Shown one piece after another: positions 47,899 through 59,970 of a stretch of DNA of 64,000 nucleotides. The notes under the pieces are model-generated. The model had not been told where the DNA came from and did no database searches. It saw only the letters and a list, made by a program, of their open reading frames with translations. This DNA comes from Euonymus europaeus (taxonomy: Eukaryota; Streptophyta; Magnoliopsida; Celastrales; Celastraceae), in contig OY756968.1 of the NCBI GenBank assembly GCA_963580455.1, positions 20,181,996 to 20,245,995 of the forward strand, given 5' to 3'. Position 1 is the stretch's first letter. Each line of letters starts with the position of its first letter. The translations under genes were made by a program, and so were the position numbers.

Positions 47899-48310
47899 AT
47901 GGCCTCTTTTCTTCCTGGTACTTCACCCATCGATTCCCACATTTCTTTAGAAAAACTCATCACTCTCGATCTCTTGGACCATGAGGAGCTTCATGCGATC
48001 CACCTAGAAACTCTACCCATATTAGAACAACATCGCTCTTGGCCGAAACCATTAATGAGCTAGTCTGACTGGGTCGCGCGATTACATAGTACCTTCATAG
48101 TTCAATGGGTAAAGTAAGGTTTGGATTGCCTTATCGATATGTGGATTGGACAAAACCCCTTCGATTCTGCTCTGATTTCTACCATATGTTGTTTTCTGGT
48201 CTCGCACGACAAACAACTTTGTCCTTTGTAGTGGTCACATGACCATTACTCTCAGGGACATATATGACATAACTAGTCTGCCAATCACTGGCCATGACGC
48301 CCCAAATATG
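47899..48310 (+). pseudogene. Plant mobile domain (MAIN-like) gene fragment
   Basis: From ATG 47899 the frame reads MASFLPGTSPIDSHISLEKL, then a stop, SDWVARLHSTFIVQWVK, a stop, GLDCLIDMWIGQ. After a frame change near 48220 it reads SGHMTITLRDIYDITSLPIT followed by GHDAP. The W-R-L-...-F...W-K-AG and MTITL-D-...-GLPITG-like patterns are typical of the plant mobile domain, found in MAIN-type proteins and in many MULE and retro-elements. At least two stops and one frameshift make it non-functional. It ends abruptly near 48310, where antisense Ulp1-type sequence begins. Confidence 0.6.
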
Positions 48311-48317
48311 CTCTCTT

Positions 48318-49340
48318 GAGTTCGCATGGCCTTGAGAATCTAGCAGATATATTGTGTTCTTATCCTCATTTATGATTGTTAGCATCCAATGGCGCCTGAA
48401 AAGAATATGCGTATCAATACATGCATTACTACAGATTTTCAGTATTGCATATGTTATTTATACAGTAAAAATACTTACCCTATATTGTATGGGACTAAGA
48501 ACAATCAATCTTTGGTCCCTGCCCTGCTTTCAAACGATCGGCAATGTATCATGACGGGGGTATCATTGTCCAATGATGTTTGCTATGCATCCAGGGTGCA
48601 TAAATCCAACAAATAGTTTCCAGTGTTGTTCCTTCAATTTTTCTTATAGAACCCTAGATGACATAAAGTATATCACTTTGAGTTAGAGCTATGTACTGAT
48701 AATATGAAAATTCAAATAGTAAAAACATAGTGTACCTCATGTAAACCAATATATGCACCGCTCCTATCTCTAATAATGTATGAAATGAATAATTTCTTCC
48801 CTTGGAAAATATGCTGTCTTCTCCAAATTGAACATCTGAAAGTCAATGCCAACTTGTTTGGTTTCAAAATATTGCATATGCCTAACAGCTTTCTTATACA
48901 AGTATTTGCATGACTCAGGCAAGCCTTTTTCAATCTTGTTTTGTGTTACTTCATCAACCATCAGCGTTTGTACATTATTTTCTACATGTTGTTTCTTTTT
49001 CTACATATATGTGATCCATGAACTAAATTAAGTAAGCAAATAGTATATGACAAGCTTCACCAGAAATTTCCAATAGCATTAAGATGAAATAATGCTTCAA
49101 ACTGATAGAACTAATCACCTTATTGGATGAAAATTTGACCAGATCCTTAGGCCATGCCACAAACGTACTGATTGCATCACCAACTGTTTTGATTCATGGT
49201 TGTTTAATTGGAAATGGAAGCAAAGCTTCCTCATCTTTTGCTTTATCAATTGTGACTTTGTACTTATCATTGCCAAGGGGAAGGTTATGCAACATTGCAC
49301 TTGGATTATACGTACAGAACAATGTGCCATAAGCCACTTC
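48318..49340 (-). pseudogene. Ulp1-type protease/CACTA-associated transposon gene remnant
   Basis: Minus-strand pieces occur in the expected order. At about 49330-49125: LPLGNDKYKVTIDKAKDEEA, then LLPFPI, a stop, and VGDAISTFVAWPKDLVKF before a possible donor. At about 48960-48730: LPESCKYLYKKAVRHMQYF, then FNLEKTAYFPREEIIHF. At about 48640-48480: short frames including ADRLKAGQGPK. At about 48400-48320: RRHWMLTIINEDKNTIYLLD, with the His-Trp and Leu-Asp of the C48 protease core. This matches genes of CACTA/MULE elements carrying Ulp1-like domains. The Cys end is missing; sequence below 48318 is antisense to the plant-mobile-domain fragment. Confidence 0.6.
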
Positions 49341-50069
49341 ATTATCAATGGAGCCAACTGTCAAAATATATTTTTCCCCTTTGCATATAAATCAAACTCA
49401 AAAAAATTTAGTGAAAAATGTTAGCACCATTTCAACCACCCACATATTTTTGTGGGCTAATCTTTAACTTGACCAAATCAATCCACTAACCACTTTGAAT
49501 TGGTTTAATTCATATTCAATAATACCATTTTTCAACAAGTCCAATGAGACAACTAAAGCTTGCAATTTTCCAAAAGTGGGCCATGCTGGCCCAATTGGAA
49601 GGCAGGAGACATGTAGGCCCAGTGAAATGTTCGCACCACCTGAGATGCAAATCATCAAGAACCTCATGCTTATCATCATTAGTACAAACTTTTCATTGAC
49701 AGACTAGGTGACTAATTGTAGCAGCTTTAATATAATAACCCTACATCATCAACAAGAAGTGGATTTAATTACCAAACTGTAGAGTGTGAGGAAACAAAAA
49801 GATAAAATAAAATCAAGAGACTGACAAATACTGATGTCAAGAAGGATTTAGGGGGAATGGGTTGATAAAAGTGAAAGTTGTAAAGCAAAGCAAAAGAAAG
49901 AAAAAGGAGAAGTCTGTCCTTGTTGATTCTTCAAATGTCCACAATGTTCATGACATGCCATCATTGTTTCCTCAATTCACTTTTCTTCTTTAACTAAAGA
50001 TGTTAGTATTCTCATTTGATATATGCCTAGCTAGCTAATTCACTCTCGAGGAGTAGTAGTGAAAGTTTG
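49341..50069. other. Upstream region of the dioxygenase-like gene
   Basis: A minus-strand open frame at 49464-49679 may belong to the transposon remnant but shows no domain. No clear TATA box was identified; TTTGATATATGCC near 50015 is a weak candidate. Confidence 0.35.
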
Positions 50070-51384
50070 ATGGCAACTTCATCACCGGAATATATGCCAG
50101 AAAGGGTCTTCAATTTCCGTGCCCCGCCGCCCTCCCCTGTCGCCTCTGGCCGGCGATCATGTGTCACCAATGATGAGGTTCTCACTGAATTCCTAGAGCA
50201 CTCACTCAGAGTGCCTGACTTGGTTTTGCCTGATAAGATGTTCCCAAAACAGAAAATTGTTGAAAAGCCACCAAGAATTGATCTTTCATCACTCAATTCC
50301 GTGGAAGATGATGGTTCAATTACCACGATTATTCTGGACTCTATGGTCAGAATTGGGTGTTTTCAACTCGTGAATCATGGAATTTCAGGGAAAAAAATCA
50401 GTTCAACATTAGCAATGGCTGCCGAAATTTTTGGCCTGCCACCGGAGAAGAAGGTGGCAGTCACAAGGTTTCCAGAGAAGATGTTCGGGTTTGAAGAAGT
50501 TCACAGTGAAGAGGAGTGTGGATTGAGTGAAGAATTTGTCTGGTGCAATGATGAAAGCTTGAAATTGGACATGGAGGGAATCTGGCCCGTTGAGTATTCA
50601 AAATTCAGGTAATAACTGTCTCTCATTGTTTTTTTTTATGCTCCATTGACAATGTCATGTTCTTGTAATCCACAGTGAGAAGATGAAGAGTCTTTCATCC
50701 GATATAGAAAACGCCGCGAAAAACATTTTGCAGGTTATCTGGGAAAAACTCAAGAAACAAGTTGATGAAAATGAAATGCTGCAAAGGCAAGAGTTCACTG
50801 GTACAATCTGTCATCTTCACAATCATAACTCTAACGTTCCGGCTGACCAGCGGGCGACCTTGTTGAGATACGATGTCATCCGGACACTAATTAGAGGGAT
50901 TGATCACTCTCATTCCCTTTGTCTACATATCTGCAATGGATCTTCAGAGTTCCATGTCTACTCCAAAAAGGATTGGATGACTTTCTTACCGGATAAAGAT
51001 TCTATAATAGTCACTGTTGGAGATCAAATACAGGTAATAAATTATGGTTACTTTTGCTTTACAGTTAATGACAGATATTGCTTTAATCATTATCATCACA
51101 AGAGAGGTTGTAGTGATGGAGTTTTCTTAATTGAATTACTCGTATTGTGTCGCATGCAGACACTGAGTGGTGGACAGTACAAGCATGTGATAGGAAGGCC
51201 AGTGTTCAAAGATGAGGAAGAGGACTGCATTTCAATGGCTTTTCTTTACTCCCCAACTATCACAAACAATTATATTTGCAGATCAACAGAGGGAAGGACT
51301 CTATCAGTTGCCAAGCAAGCCATTGTTGCAATCATTTTCACTCTCATATACCAGTTTTTAGTGTATATATACAAGAATTTGTGA
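50070..51384 (+). CDS. 2-oxoglutarate/Fe(II) dioxygenase-like protein, probably non-catalytic
   Basis: Three exons: 50070-50608, 50676-51033, 51160-51384. Both introns are GT-AG, phases agree, and the product is 373 aa. The N-terminal dioxygenase region includes PPRIDLSSL (67-75), GCFQLVNHGI (96-105) and FGLPPEKK (121-128), matching the DIOX_N domain of gibberellin-oxidase-like enzymes. In the double-stranded helix the usual HxD is H257-S-H259, so the Asp ligand is missing. VGDQIQTLSGGQYKHVIGRPV (294-314) aligns with the usual VGD..Q..SNGRYKSV.HRV but has Gly311 in place of the second His. The RxS motif is C322-I-S324. A hydrophobic stretch at about 353-370 (AIVAIIFTLIYQFLVYIY) ends the protein, unusual for this soluble family. 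The start follows the family N-terminus; the codon just upstream is TTG. It is well kept as a reading frame, so it may be expressed; function unknown. Confidence 0.8.
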
Positions 51385-53340
51385 TTCTTTACTGTTTATA
51401 AGTACTGTTACTAATCATTGTTGAATTTCCACTTGTTTCCTTTGGATGTATCAAAAACAGAAAACAAAACAAAACACGAGTCCTGCATTTTTAATGACAG
51501 ATTAGACATTTCAAATTCCACGTAAAGATCGAGAAAATCTAGTTTCTTCTCTCCTTTGTATGCTCAATATCAGAGCTAATTGATGGTTTTTCTTTCTTTC
51601 AATTGTTCAATATAAACAGTTGAGATGAAAAACATATGTACAAGGATGTAAGTGAAAATATTCCAAATCCAGATATTTGCAAGAGATTGCCACCAATTTT
51701 AAGTAAATAATTTTTGAGCATATCGTGAAATAAATTTACTTCATCATAATCATCATCCAAGCATTTATTTCAAAAGTTTGAGATCAACTCTACGAGTCGA
51801 TGTGAAATAAACTGAAACCCTCTATGTATATTTATTTTCGTCATTCATTTCTGCCTAGATCGATGATTGTTGGATTAATTTATATGTGCCAAAATGCGTG
51901 GTCAAATCCTCTGTTCAAATAAGTATTGTGGTGTGAAGGTATTTAACCTTGGTATAGGTTACTTCCTATCTAGGATTCGAGTTTATTTGACGTGGTCAGA
52001 TGCAAGGTTCTGTTTGGATCTGTGTCATATCTTTATTATATCCACATGTGCACAATTTATTTTTATTTATTTTTTATTATCCTTATCATGGTTCGGATTG
52101 GATAGTCATATTCATCAAGCTGATAAGAGTAAAGCTAGTTTTCAGATAAACCATTTATATCGCAATTGATTATTGGGTTATCTCTAATCTCTTTTGTTCT
52201 AACTCTCCCCAAGTTCTCCAAATTGATTGAAGAAGAAACTATAAAAGTAGATAATCGTTTGGTGAACTCTTTCATACTATGTACTCTTGTAGTTGAGTGA
52301 GTTAATGTAAGTTCGATATGTACTTTGAGAGATATTAGCATTATCCTTTCAGAAGAATTGCTCAATCAAAAAGTCCTTTGATGGATTCTAAAGGTGGGTT
52401 CGAGTTTAGTGAATTCCACATACAATTGTCTAAGCCCAACGATGGATTGAAGCATATTCTTGATTTTGTTGTTGTATACAGAATTTAGGATTGTTGTTCA
52501 AAGATCGTAATAGATACATATAGTTCCAATAACTGTACATTAAATAAAGCAAGTAAAGTTTGTCAGAGGATTAAGATATATGTGGAATATTTAACTAACT
52601 TACTGTAGAAGAGAGGTTTTGACAACCTGGATGCCTAAGTCAAACATCAGTACAATCATAATGATCCATAGAATTTCTTACGCTTCATCTTCTTTGGACT
52701 AATTAATCTTTCATATACAAAAAATAAATAAAACATATTCATCATTAGCCTACAATAATAAGAGCCTACAATTATAATCAAGAATAAGAGAGAGGCTAAG
52801 AAGCACAGGCACTCTTTTTTGGCCAGAGTGTCGGTGTTCGACACGTATCGAACACGGACACGGTCAGACATGTGGTGGACACATGAAAAAGAGTATCCCT
52901 TTTTATTTTATTTTTAATTAATGAACACGCTGGGGATACGTTGGAGACACTCATGTCTGATACTTTAACCCTTTTTGTAAAATATTTATTGTAATTTAAT
53001 TGAAAGAAGTTAAATAGAAACCCTTTTTTGATCCGAAAGGCCAAAATAGAATACCCTAAAAAAAATTGGGTGAGATAAAAAAAAAAACTTGGTTCGTATA
53101 CAATATTGTGATTTCTGGGGTTCACTGCCCGGATTAAGAAATCAACATAATATATTTGCTTTATTTCATTAATATAGGAGTAGTACATGGCTAGAGATTT
53201 ATTTCATTAACATCTTCACTAAATTGATTATATATATATTAAAATAAATATTCAACTTGTCCCCCAACGTATTTGTATCCTACTTCTTTGAAAAATCACG
53301 TATCTACGTGTCAGTATCCGTTTCTCGTGTCCGTGTTTGT
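51385..53340. other. 3' flank and intergenic spacer with possible MITE
   Basis: No gene recognised. Around 52795-53345 the ends carry related inverted sequence (GTGTCGGTGTTCGACACG and AACACGGACACGG on the left; GTGTCAGTATCCGT and CGTGTCCGTGTTTGTGC on the right), like a widespread plant inverted-repeat element of about 550 bp. Weakly supported. Confidence 0.35.
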
Positions 53341-53976
53341 GCTACATAGCAGAGAGGAGTGAACTAAAAAAAAGACGTAGATCTATGTGGTTTGATAATG
53401 TGTCTACATCAACAAGAGAGAGTCGCTGGTTTTTTCATTATTAAAGTGGTTGACATCATAATTTCAACAATTTCATCTTTGATTTTTTTTTTTCAATTTC
53501 AAGACTTTCATTTAGTATAGCCAAGACAATACCTTGCACCTGTGCATCCATTCCATCATCTTTCAAAGCCAAACGGACTGAAGGAGGTCGAGAGAAATCC
53601 ATAATTGACCAATCTTTCTTCGTCTTCATCTTCTTTAACATTTATTTCTCTAGACTTCATCTCTTTCAATCTCCATCTCCTTCAATGTTCAACTACTTAT
53701 AGCAGTTAAAATAGGCCACATAGCAGAGTCCATTTCATCCTATGGCACTATTGTGAGCATCATAGTACTCTGACAGAGACCCCTTCTTCATGAGAACATC
53801 ATAGGAGTAACGATCTAAGAATGTAACCCTAAAGTTCGAGATCCCTAGAGCTTCAAACATGACTTTAGATTATTTTGGGTCCATCCCAACAGCCTTAATG
53901 TCCAACTCAAGATTTTGTTTTGTAACAATTTTTTTCAACATGTCTCATAGATTTTATCAATATTATTTTTTTTCAA

Positions 53977-55210
53977 CTATAACTTCTCCTCAATAGATTC
54001 TCGAATCCAGTGATAACGAACATCAATGTGCTTTGTGTGAGTATGATACATAGTGTTTTGACTCAATTGGATGTCACTTTCATTGTCACAATATATCACA
54101 TAATCATCTTGCTTCAAATCCAATTTATGAATAAATCTCTTCATCAATATCATCTCTTTGTCAGCGTCATTTGATGCTATATATTTAGCTTCTATAGTGA
54201 AAAAGGGCAACAATTTTTGTAATTTGGATTTCCATGACACTGCTATCCCTAAAAAGTGAATATAAATATCTAGAAACCACTTTATGGAGTCTCTATCACC
54301 TGCCATGTCAGCATCTGTAAAACCTTCTAACACAAGTTTTGACCCACCAAAGCTTAAACATAACTTTGAGGTGACTGTTAAATATATGAGAATCCTTGTT
54401 ATAGCTTCCCAATGCACTTTTCCTATTTAGAGATATATATATATGCTAACTACACCAACTACGTGTGCTATATCTGGTTATGCGCATTCCATAGCATACA
54501 TAAAATTTCCAACAATTGATGAGTAAGGAATCCTGCATTTTATTCTTCTCTTCCTGTGTTGTTGGACAAGATGATTTGTTGAACTTGAAATGATTACCAA
54601 GAGGTGAACTTACAGGTTTAGCTCATTTTATGTTGAACCTTTGAAGTACTCGTCCAATATATCTCTCTTGTGACAACCACAACTTATTCTTCCCTTCATG
54701 AGTAATTTCCATGCCCAAAATCTACTTTGCTAGTCCTAAGTCTTTCATGTCAAAGGACTTGAATAATTTTTCTTTCGACTTACGAATCATAGCAACATTT
54801 TGCCCCACAATTAGCACGTCATCTACATATAATAGCAACATAATAAAATTACTTTTAGGAAATTGGTGGATATACACACATGGTTTTGCTTCAGTTCTAT
54901 TGTACCCTTGACTCATCATGAACAAGTAAAACTTCTTGTACCATTTTCTTGGTGCTTTCTTCATCCATGTAGGACTTTTTATTCAATTTCCAAACCATGT
55001 GTTCTTTTCCCTTGACTTCAAAACGTTTTGGTTGCCCCATTTATATTTCTTCTTTTAGGTCACCATGAAGAAATATCGTATTTACATCTAATTGTTTCAC
55101 CTCAAGATCCATGCTAGAAACCAATCCCAAATAATTCTGATAGATGTTATCTTCATAATTTGTGAAAAAATTCATCAAAATCTACTCCTTCCTTCTGCCC
55201 AAAACCTTTG
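53977..55210 (-). pseudogene. Degenerate Copia pol remnant (RT and RNase H)
   Basis: Minus strand. RT piece 54964-54722 reads KAPRKWYKKFYLFMMSQGYN, LLLYVDDVLIVG (catalytic DD kept) and FDMKDLGLAK. RNase H piece 54417-53977 reads MHWEAITRILIYL, LEGFTDADMAGDRD, AVSWKSKLQK, TIEAKYIA and HTKHIDVRYHWIRESIEEKL. Between and upstream the frame is broken by stops and shifts. Sequence to about 55210 still fits RT. The Gag, protease and integrase parts are absent. It is more decayed than the 34-38 kb element and of a different Copia family. A possible LTR trace (GACGTAGATCTATGTGG) lies near 53375. Confidence 0.8.
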
Positions 55211-55680
55211 ACAACCAAGCATAATTTTTGGACTCGAATGAGGGAGAGCAAGATTGAAGGCCTTAAGCCATAACCCATACTTGATATAGAGTAAGTAAAG
55301 CACAATATCCCAGTTTGCACAGATTGAATAAAAAAATAAGCTTATTTCTAGTAGTTTAGATTGGCCAAATACAAGATGCAAACTAAAATCATAAGCCAAA
55401 TTTTATGTTGATAGCCATTCATCAAATAAAGAGGCAATTAAGCTCGGAAGGAAGCAATAAAGAATTTCAACCAAATACGACTTGGGCAAGCACAATGAAA
55501 AAAAGATGGTCTAAAATTTTAGGTTACAAAAGACAAAAGGGCTATAGAATATTATTGGAGTCCACAATTTCCATCGAGTTTAGTCTAGTTGTATTGATTT
55601 TTCCTCTAATAACCAGCTAAAAGAAGAATTAAACTTTGGGGGGAGCCCATCCCTTCCAAACCCGAGCGGAAGAAAGATCA
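55211..55680. other. Spacer between two Copia remnants
   Basis: AT-rich sequence with no recognisable domain; the junction at about 55210 truncates the minus-strand Copia. Confidence 0.45.
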
Positions 55681-56595
55681 GATTGAATAACTTCAGTGGT
55701 ACAAGAGGTAATAGTAAAGGATTTGACCAAGAATGCCCCATTTACACAATGTTTTCATATGATTCTATCTTTCTTGAAGGGGAGTTTCTTCACCAACCAG
55801 ATTCAAAAGTTCATTTTCTCGTTCTTTCTCCCAATCAACCTCCTCCCAACACCAGTCCTCTAATGGACCACTCCTTATTCAAAGCTTCTAAATTGCTCAC
55901 CCACCTACTCTCACCTTCGAGTCTTTGGTTGTTCATGTTTTCCTCACCTAGGCCAACACTTCTCATAAACTCTCTCATAGATCCATCGAGTGTGTCTTTT
56001 TAGGGTATAGTGCCCAACATAAGGGATATTGATTTCTTGATGGTAACACCGGTCGTGTTTATATATCACGCCATGTAATTTTTCAAGAGGATTCTTTCCC
56101 TTTTCTAACTTTACAGGCACCAAATGCGGCACCCACAGTTGATTAGAGCTACATCCCGCAACATCTAATCAATGTTTGCTCCACAAAGCACTGGCCACCG
56201 GCTAGCGTCATTGTCATTGCAGCCCTCACTGCCCAGTATTCTCTCCCCAATATCGAACCGTGACCGTGATCACCACATTATTGCTCAGCCATCTGAATCA
56301 CCTACGCACCAGAGACCCTTTGACAACTTAGATGAGGCATCACATGCCAACAATATATCCACGAACTCCATAACTCTTATGGAATTAGACTTGTCTATTG
56401 GTCCACCACCCTCTACACGCGCCATGAGGACACGACTCAAAGATGAGATTGTTACACCAAAGCAACAAACTGATGGCACCATCAGGTATCCTATTCCTCA
56501 TTCACTTTTAAGTATAGTTGATGAAGTGGAACCATCTTGTTACTCACAGAATTCCAAGAACCTCAAGTGGAGTGCTTCCATGACAGTGGAGCAGT

Positions 56596-58180
56596 GAAAG
56601 GGAGGGAAGCATGAGTACGAGGGAGAGTGTTATTGAAAAAGAGGAAATACGAGCGAGAGAGCGATCCTTAAGTGGATAGAGAGAACTGAGGTCATAACTT
56701 TCCTTCCATTAATTTGACGTGCAGGTTTATCTCTTTATTGTTGAAAAATATTAGACAAATCACCACATGCTTTACTTAATTGAAATGATATAATATAGAA
56801 ACATGTAAATAAATTACAACCAAGCAAGTAAATACCAAATAGAGGTAGAATGATGAATATGAAGAATTAATGGAATGAGGCACGGCAAAGTCGAATCTCC
56901 TTAAAGTGATTTACGTTCAGCCACGGATGTCTTAGCTCTCTTTGGACGAACACCTCCCAAGATACAACACTCCTTCACCGTTTGTTAGAGACACTTCTTA
57001 AAAAACGATACTTACTAACCAAAACCGAACTTGTACTCTCAAAGATGTGAAAATGAAATGGAAGCAAGAGAACAAAGATTTTAGTAAGAAATTTGGGAGC
57101 AAGATGGAGGGAATTTTTGCTTCAAATTCAATGTACATACAAGCTTTGGGAGAGCCCTATTTATAACCTAATAGAAACTAAAAAATACTCCATCTTTTAT
57201 GGTAGTGCACCACTAACCCCTAAAATCATCCACTATGTTTCCCATTATGATAATGCATCACTAACCCCTAAAATCATCCACAATTTCCTCCACTATTTTT
57301 TGATTGTCTTCCATTATCTTTTGAAAAGTTGTTGAAGATTCAAATCCAACATTTATAGGCTTATGCTTTGGTAGAAAGAATTCTGGGAGATCTCTGGCCT
57401 CTTGAATTTGGATTTAATTTTTCCAAAAATTGAGCTGCTTTGTTTCATGTTAATCATTAGAAGTAGTGACAAATTTATGTATTCTATGTTGTGTACTGAT
57501 CTTGGAGTCAAAGAAGTAGTGTTGTTATTTTCATTTGCTTAATGATAGTGGAAGTTTGGTCTATTTATGATTTGAGGTTGTTGTTCAGATATTGGTCAAC
57601 AATTAATCGAATGTGGCTCTCAAAATGCTATTTCTAATGTTAGAATGTCTTTGACGCATTGGCATAGGGCAGATGACTATTTTGAGAATTGCTGCTATAC
57701 TTTCATGAATTATTAGTCCAATATATTGTGTTCATGGTTTTGATGGTCGTATGGGAGTGGTTGGTCTTGAGTGGTTTTTCAATCAAATGAAATGAGCTAT
57801 TGACGTTTTGCTCTTTTTGTTGTTCATGGTGCTTGATCTTGCAATGTTTGTCCTCATTTGCTATATTATATTGCTGACCGTGCTAAGATTTTGCTAATAT
57901 GGGTTATCTTCTGGTTGTGCTTTTCTTGCCAGTGTTGCTTCTTTTAGTCCACTTGAAATGAGTCTGCCCCAAATATGCAGCTCTTGCAGCATCCAGTTTT
58001 TCTATTATATGGTCTTCTAGTTGGTTTTTCTAGGAGTCGCATTTTAGCTTTGTTTATTGGCTTAGTTGTGCGTTGTAAGCCCAGCTAATTATCTTGTAAT
58101 GAATTTTCTGTGATCTAAGCTAAGGATCTCCTTAGCTTTGTTTCATTAAATAAACTTTCATCTTACTGATAAAAAAACAC
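56596..58180 (+). mobile_element. Retroposon-like insertion within the Copia remnant (LINE 3'-end type)
   Basis: It separates two contiguous parts of Copia RT coding sequence. Its right end (CTTTGTTTCATTAAATAAAC, TTCATCTTACTGATAAAAAAA at about 58141-58178) resembles the 3' end of plant LINEs, with a poly-A tail. No coding domain was seen, so it would be a truncated copy. The left border near 56596 is inferred from the loss of Copia coding sequence. Confidence 0.5.
56739..57351. mobile_element. Solo LTR, 613 bp, with TTTAT target duplication
   Basis: It begins TGTTGAAAAATATT and ends CAAATCCAACA. TTTAT lies on both sides (56734-56738 and 57352-57356). Both ends can be read TG...CA in either direction. 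Inside is a duplicated CACTAACCCCTAAAATCATC unit (near 57206 and 57249). No internal coding part remains, so it is a product of LTR-LTR recombination. Confidence 0.8.
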
Positions 58181-59597
58181 ACTAATCAAAAACCACACAT
58201 GGTCTCTCATACCATCCTCTCCAACCTAGAATACTGTCGGGTGCAAATGTGTCTTCAAGTCAAGCATAAATCAGATGGTACTATTGAGCACTGCAAAGCA
58301 ATAGTCGGACATTGACTATGAAGAAACAGTTAGTCCTGTTGTTAAACCAACAACTATCCGCATTATCCTCAGTCTTATGGTGTCTCGTGGCTGGTCCCTT
58401 TGACAAATCAACCTAAAGAATGCTTTCTTACATGGATACTTAAATGAGGATGTATACATGAGTTAGCCACCTGAATTTTTTGATCGTGAATGCCCCAACC
58501 ATGTTTGTTGGCTCTATTAGGCATTGTATGGTCTCAAACAGGCACCCCATGTTTGGTTCCGTCGCATCAACACATATTTACTTATCATGGGATTTCGCCA
58601 AAGCCATGCCGATTCCTATTTGTTCATCTATAAACACGGAAAACACACGATGTTCTTGTTACTGTATGTTGATGATATAGTAGTGATTGGCAACGATAAC
58701 AATCTCTTCCAATCCTTTATTGAGAATCTGGGTCGTGGCTTTGACATCAGGGACCTCGGTCCTCTACATTATTTTCTTGGTTTACAGGTACAATATCTTG
58801 ATGGCATTATTCATATCAATCAGCTCAAATATGCCTATGGTCTCCTTAAAAAGCATGGCCTCCATCAATGTAAGCCCGTAACAACTCCCATGGCTGCCAA
58901 AGAGGATTTATCTAGCTCCGCCGGCACACCACTTTCCACACCAACAAAATTCTAAGAACTTGTAGGGAGCCTTCAATATTTGACTCTCACACGACCGAAT
59001 ATTTCCTATGCTTTCAATACCATTTCACAATACTTGAGTGCTCCACGCACCACACATCTCATTGCCGCACGGGGGATTTTTAAGTATGACAAGCCTACAA
59101 TTGATCATGGCTAGTCTTTTGACCTCAACCAAATTTCGCAAGTCTCTTTGCATATTCGGATGCAGATTGGGCCAGATGTACAGATACATGGAGATCAACA
59201 AGCAGTTATTTAATATATTTTGGGTCTAATCTCATCTCTTGGTGCTCAAAGATACAGCCAATTGTTGTACGCTCTAGTGGAAAAGTCGAATATCGATCTT
59301 GGTGTGTTCCCTTCTTTATGATCTTGGAATACATTTGCGTTATCATGTTCTATTATACTGTGACAACTTATCTGCCTCATACATGGTGGCCAGTCCGGTA
59401 TTCCATGCAAGAACTCGTCACAAAGAGTTGGATTATCACTTTGTTTGTGAAAAAGTAGCACTTGAGCGTCATCGTATTCTTTTTGTTCCATATGTCGATC
59501 AAATTGCTGATGTCCTCACCAAACCACTTCACAAAGTTACATCATCAACAATTATGTGACAAACTTGTTCGGCCTCAGCCGCCCAATTTGAGGGAGG

Positions 59598-59836
59598 TGT
59601 TAAGGATATTGTCATAATCTCACATATCACGCCTCAATCAGCTCCCTCATCAACAGCCTAACAATAATATATTGTTTTTTTTTTTTTGATGAAAACAATA
59701 ATATATTGTTATCATGTAATCACAGTCATTAATGTAGTCTTAGCATTTACTACCAACAAGGATCAACCCTATTGTATCTTATATATACGTGTATCAATTG
59801 ATATCGATAAGACAACAGTGAATCTTAGTTTACATT
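59598..59836 (+). repeat. Probable 3' LTR of the plus-strand Copia remnant
   Basis: It begins TGTTAAGGATATTG right after the polypurine tract and may end near GAATCTTAGTTTACA. No partner 5' LTR was found near 55.6 kb, so the element is incomplete. Confidence 0.5.
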
Positions 59837-59970
59837 GTTTAATCATATCTTTTTGGCAATTATATGAAGTGTGAAATTAACTGAGCTTAAACAATCTACA
59901 AGTTAGTGTAACAGTTTAGATCTAGCCATTATATATGACATGAACACAGATGATTCAGTTTCACTACTTA

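Larger units (their letters stand above)
55780..59597 (+). pseudogene. Degenerate Copia gag-pol remnant, interrupted by a nested insertion
   Basis: Plus strand. At 55850-56150 the integrase C-terminal region is legible across frames (HKLSHRSIECVFLGYSAQHK, GRVYISRHVIFQEDSFPF). At 56400-56595 comes the linker and RT start (RTRLKDEIVTPKQQTDGTIR, YPIPHSLLSIVDEVEPSCYS). The reading is then cut and resumes at about 58190 (VKHKSDGTIE, NAFLHGYLNEDVYM, ALYGLKQAPHVWFRRI, LLLYVDDIVVIGND, PLHYFLGLQVQYLDGIIHI). RNase H pieces run to 59557 (YCDNLSASYMVASPVFHART, VDQIADVLTKPLHK). Stops and frameshifts are frequent. The purine-rich GAGGGAGGTG ends it at the LTR. Confidence 0.8.

Noticed and set aside
52796..53188. 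130-residue minus-strand frame
   Set aside because: Tyr/Phe/Asn-rich translation of AT-rich spacer, no domain.
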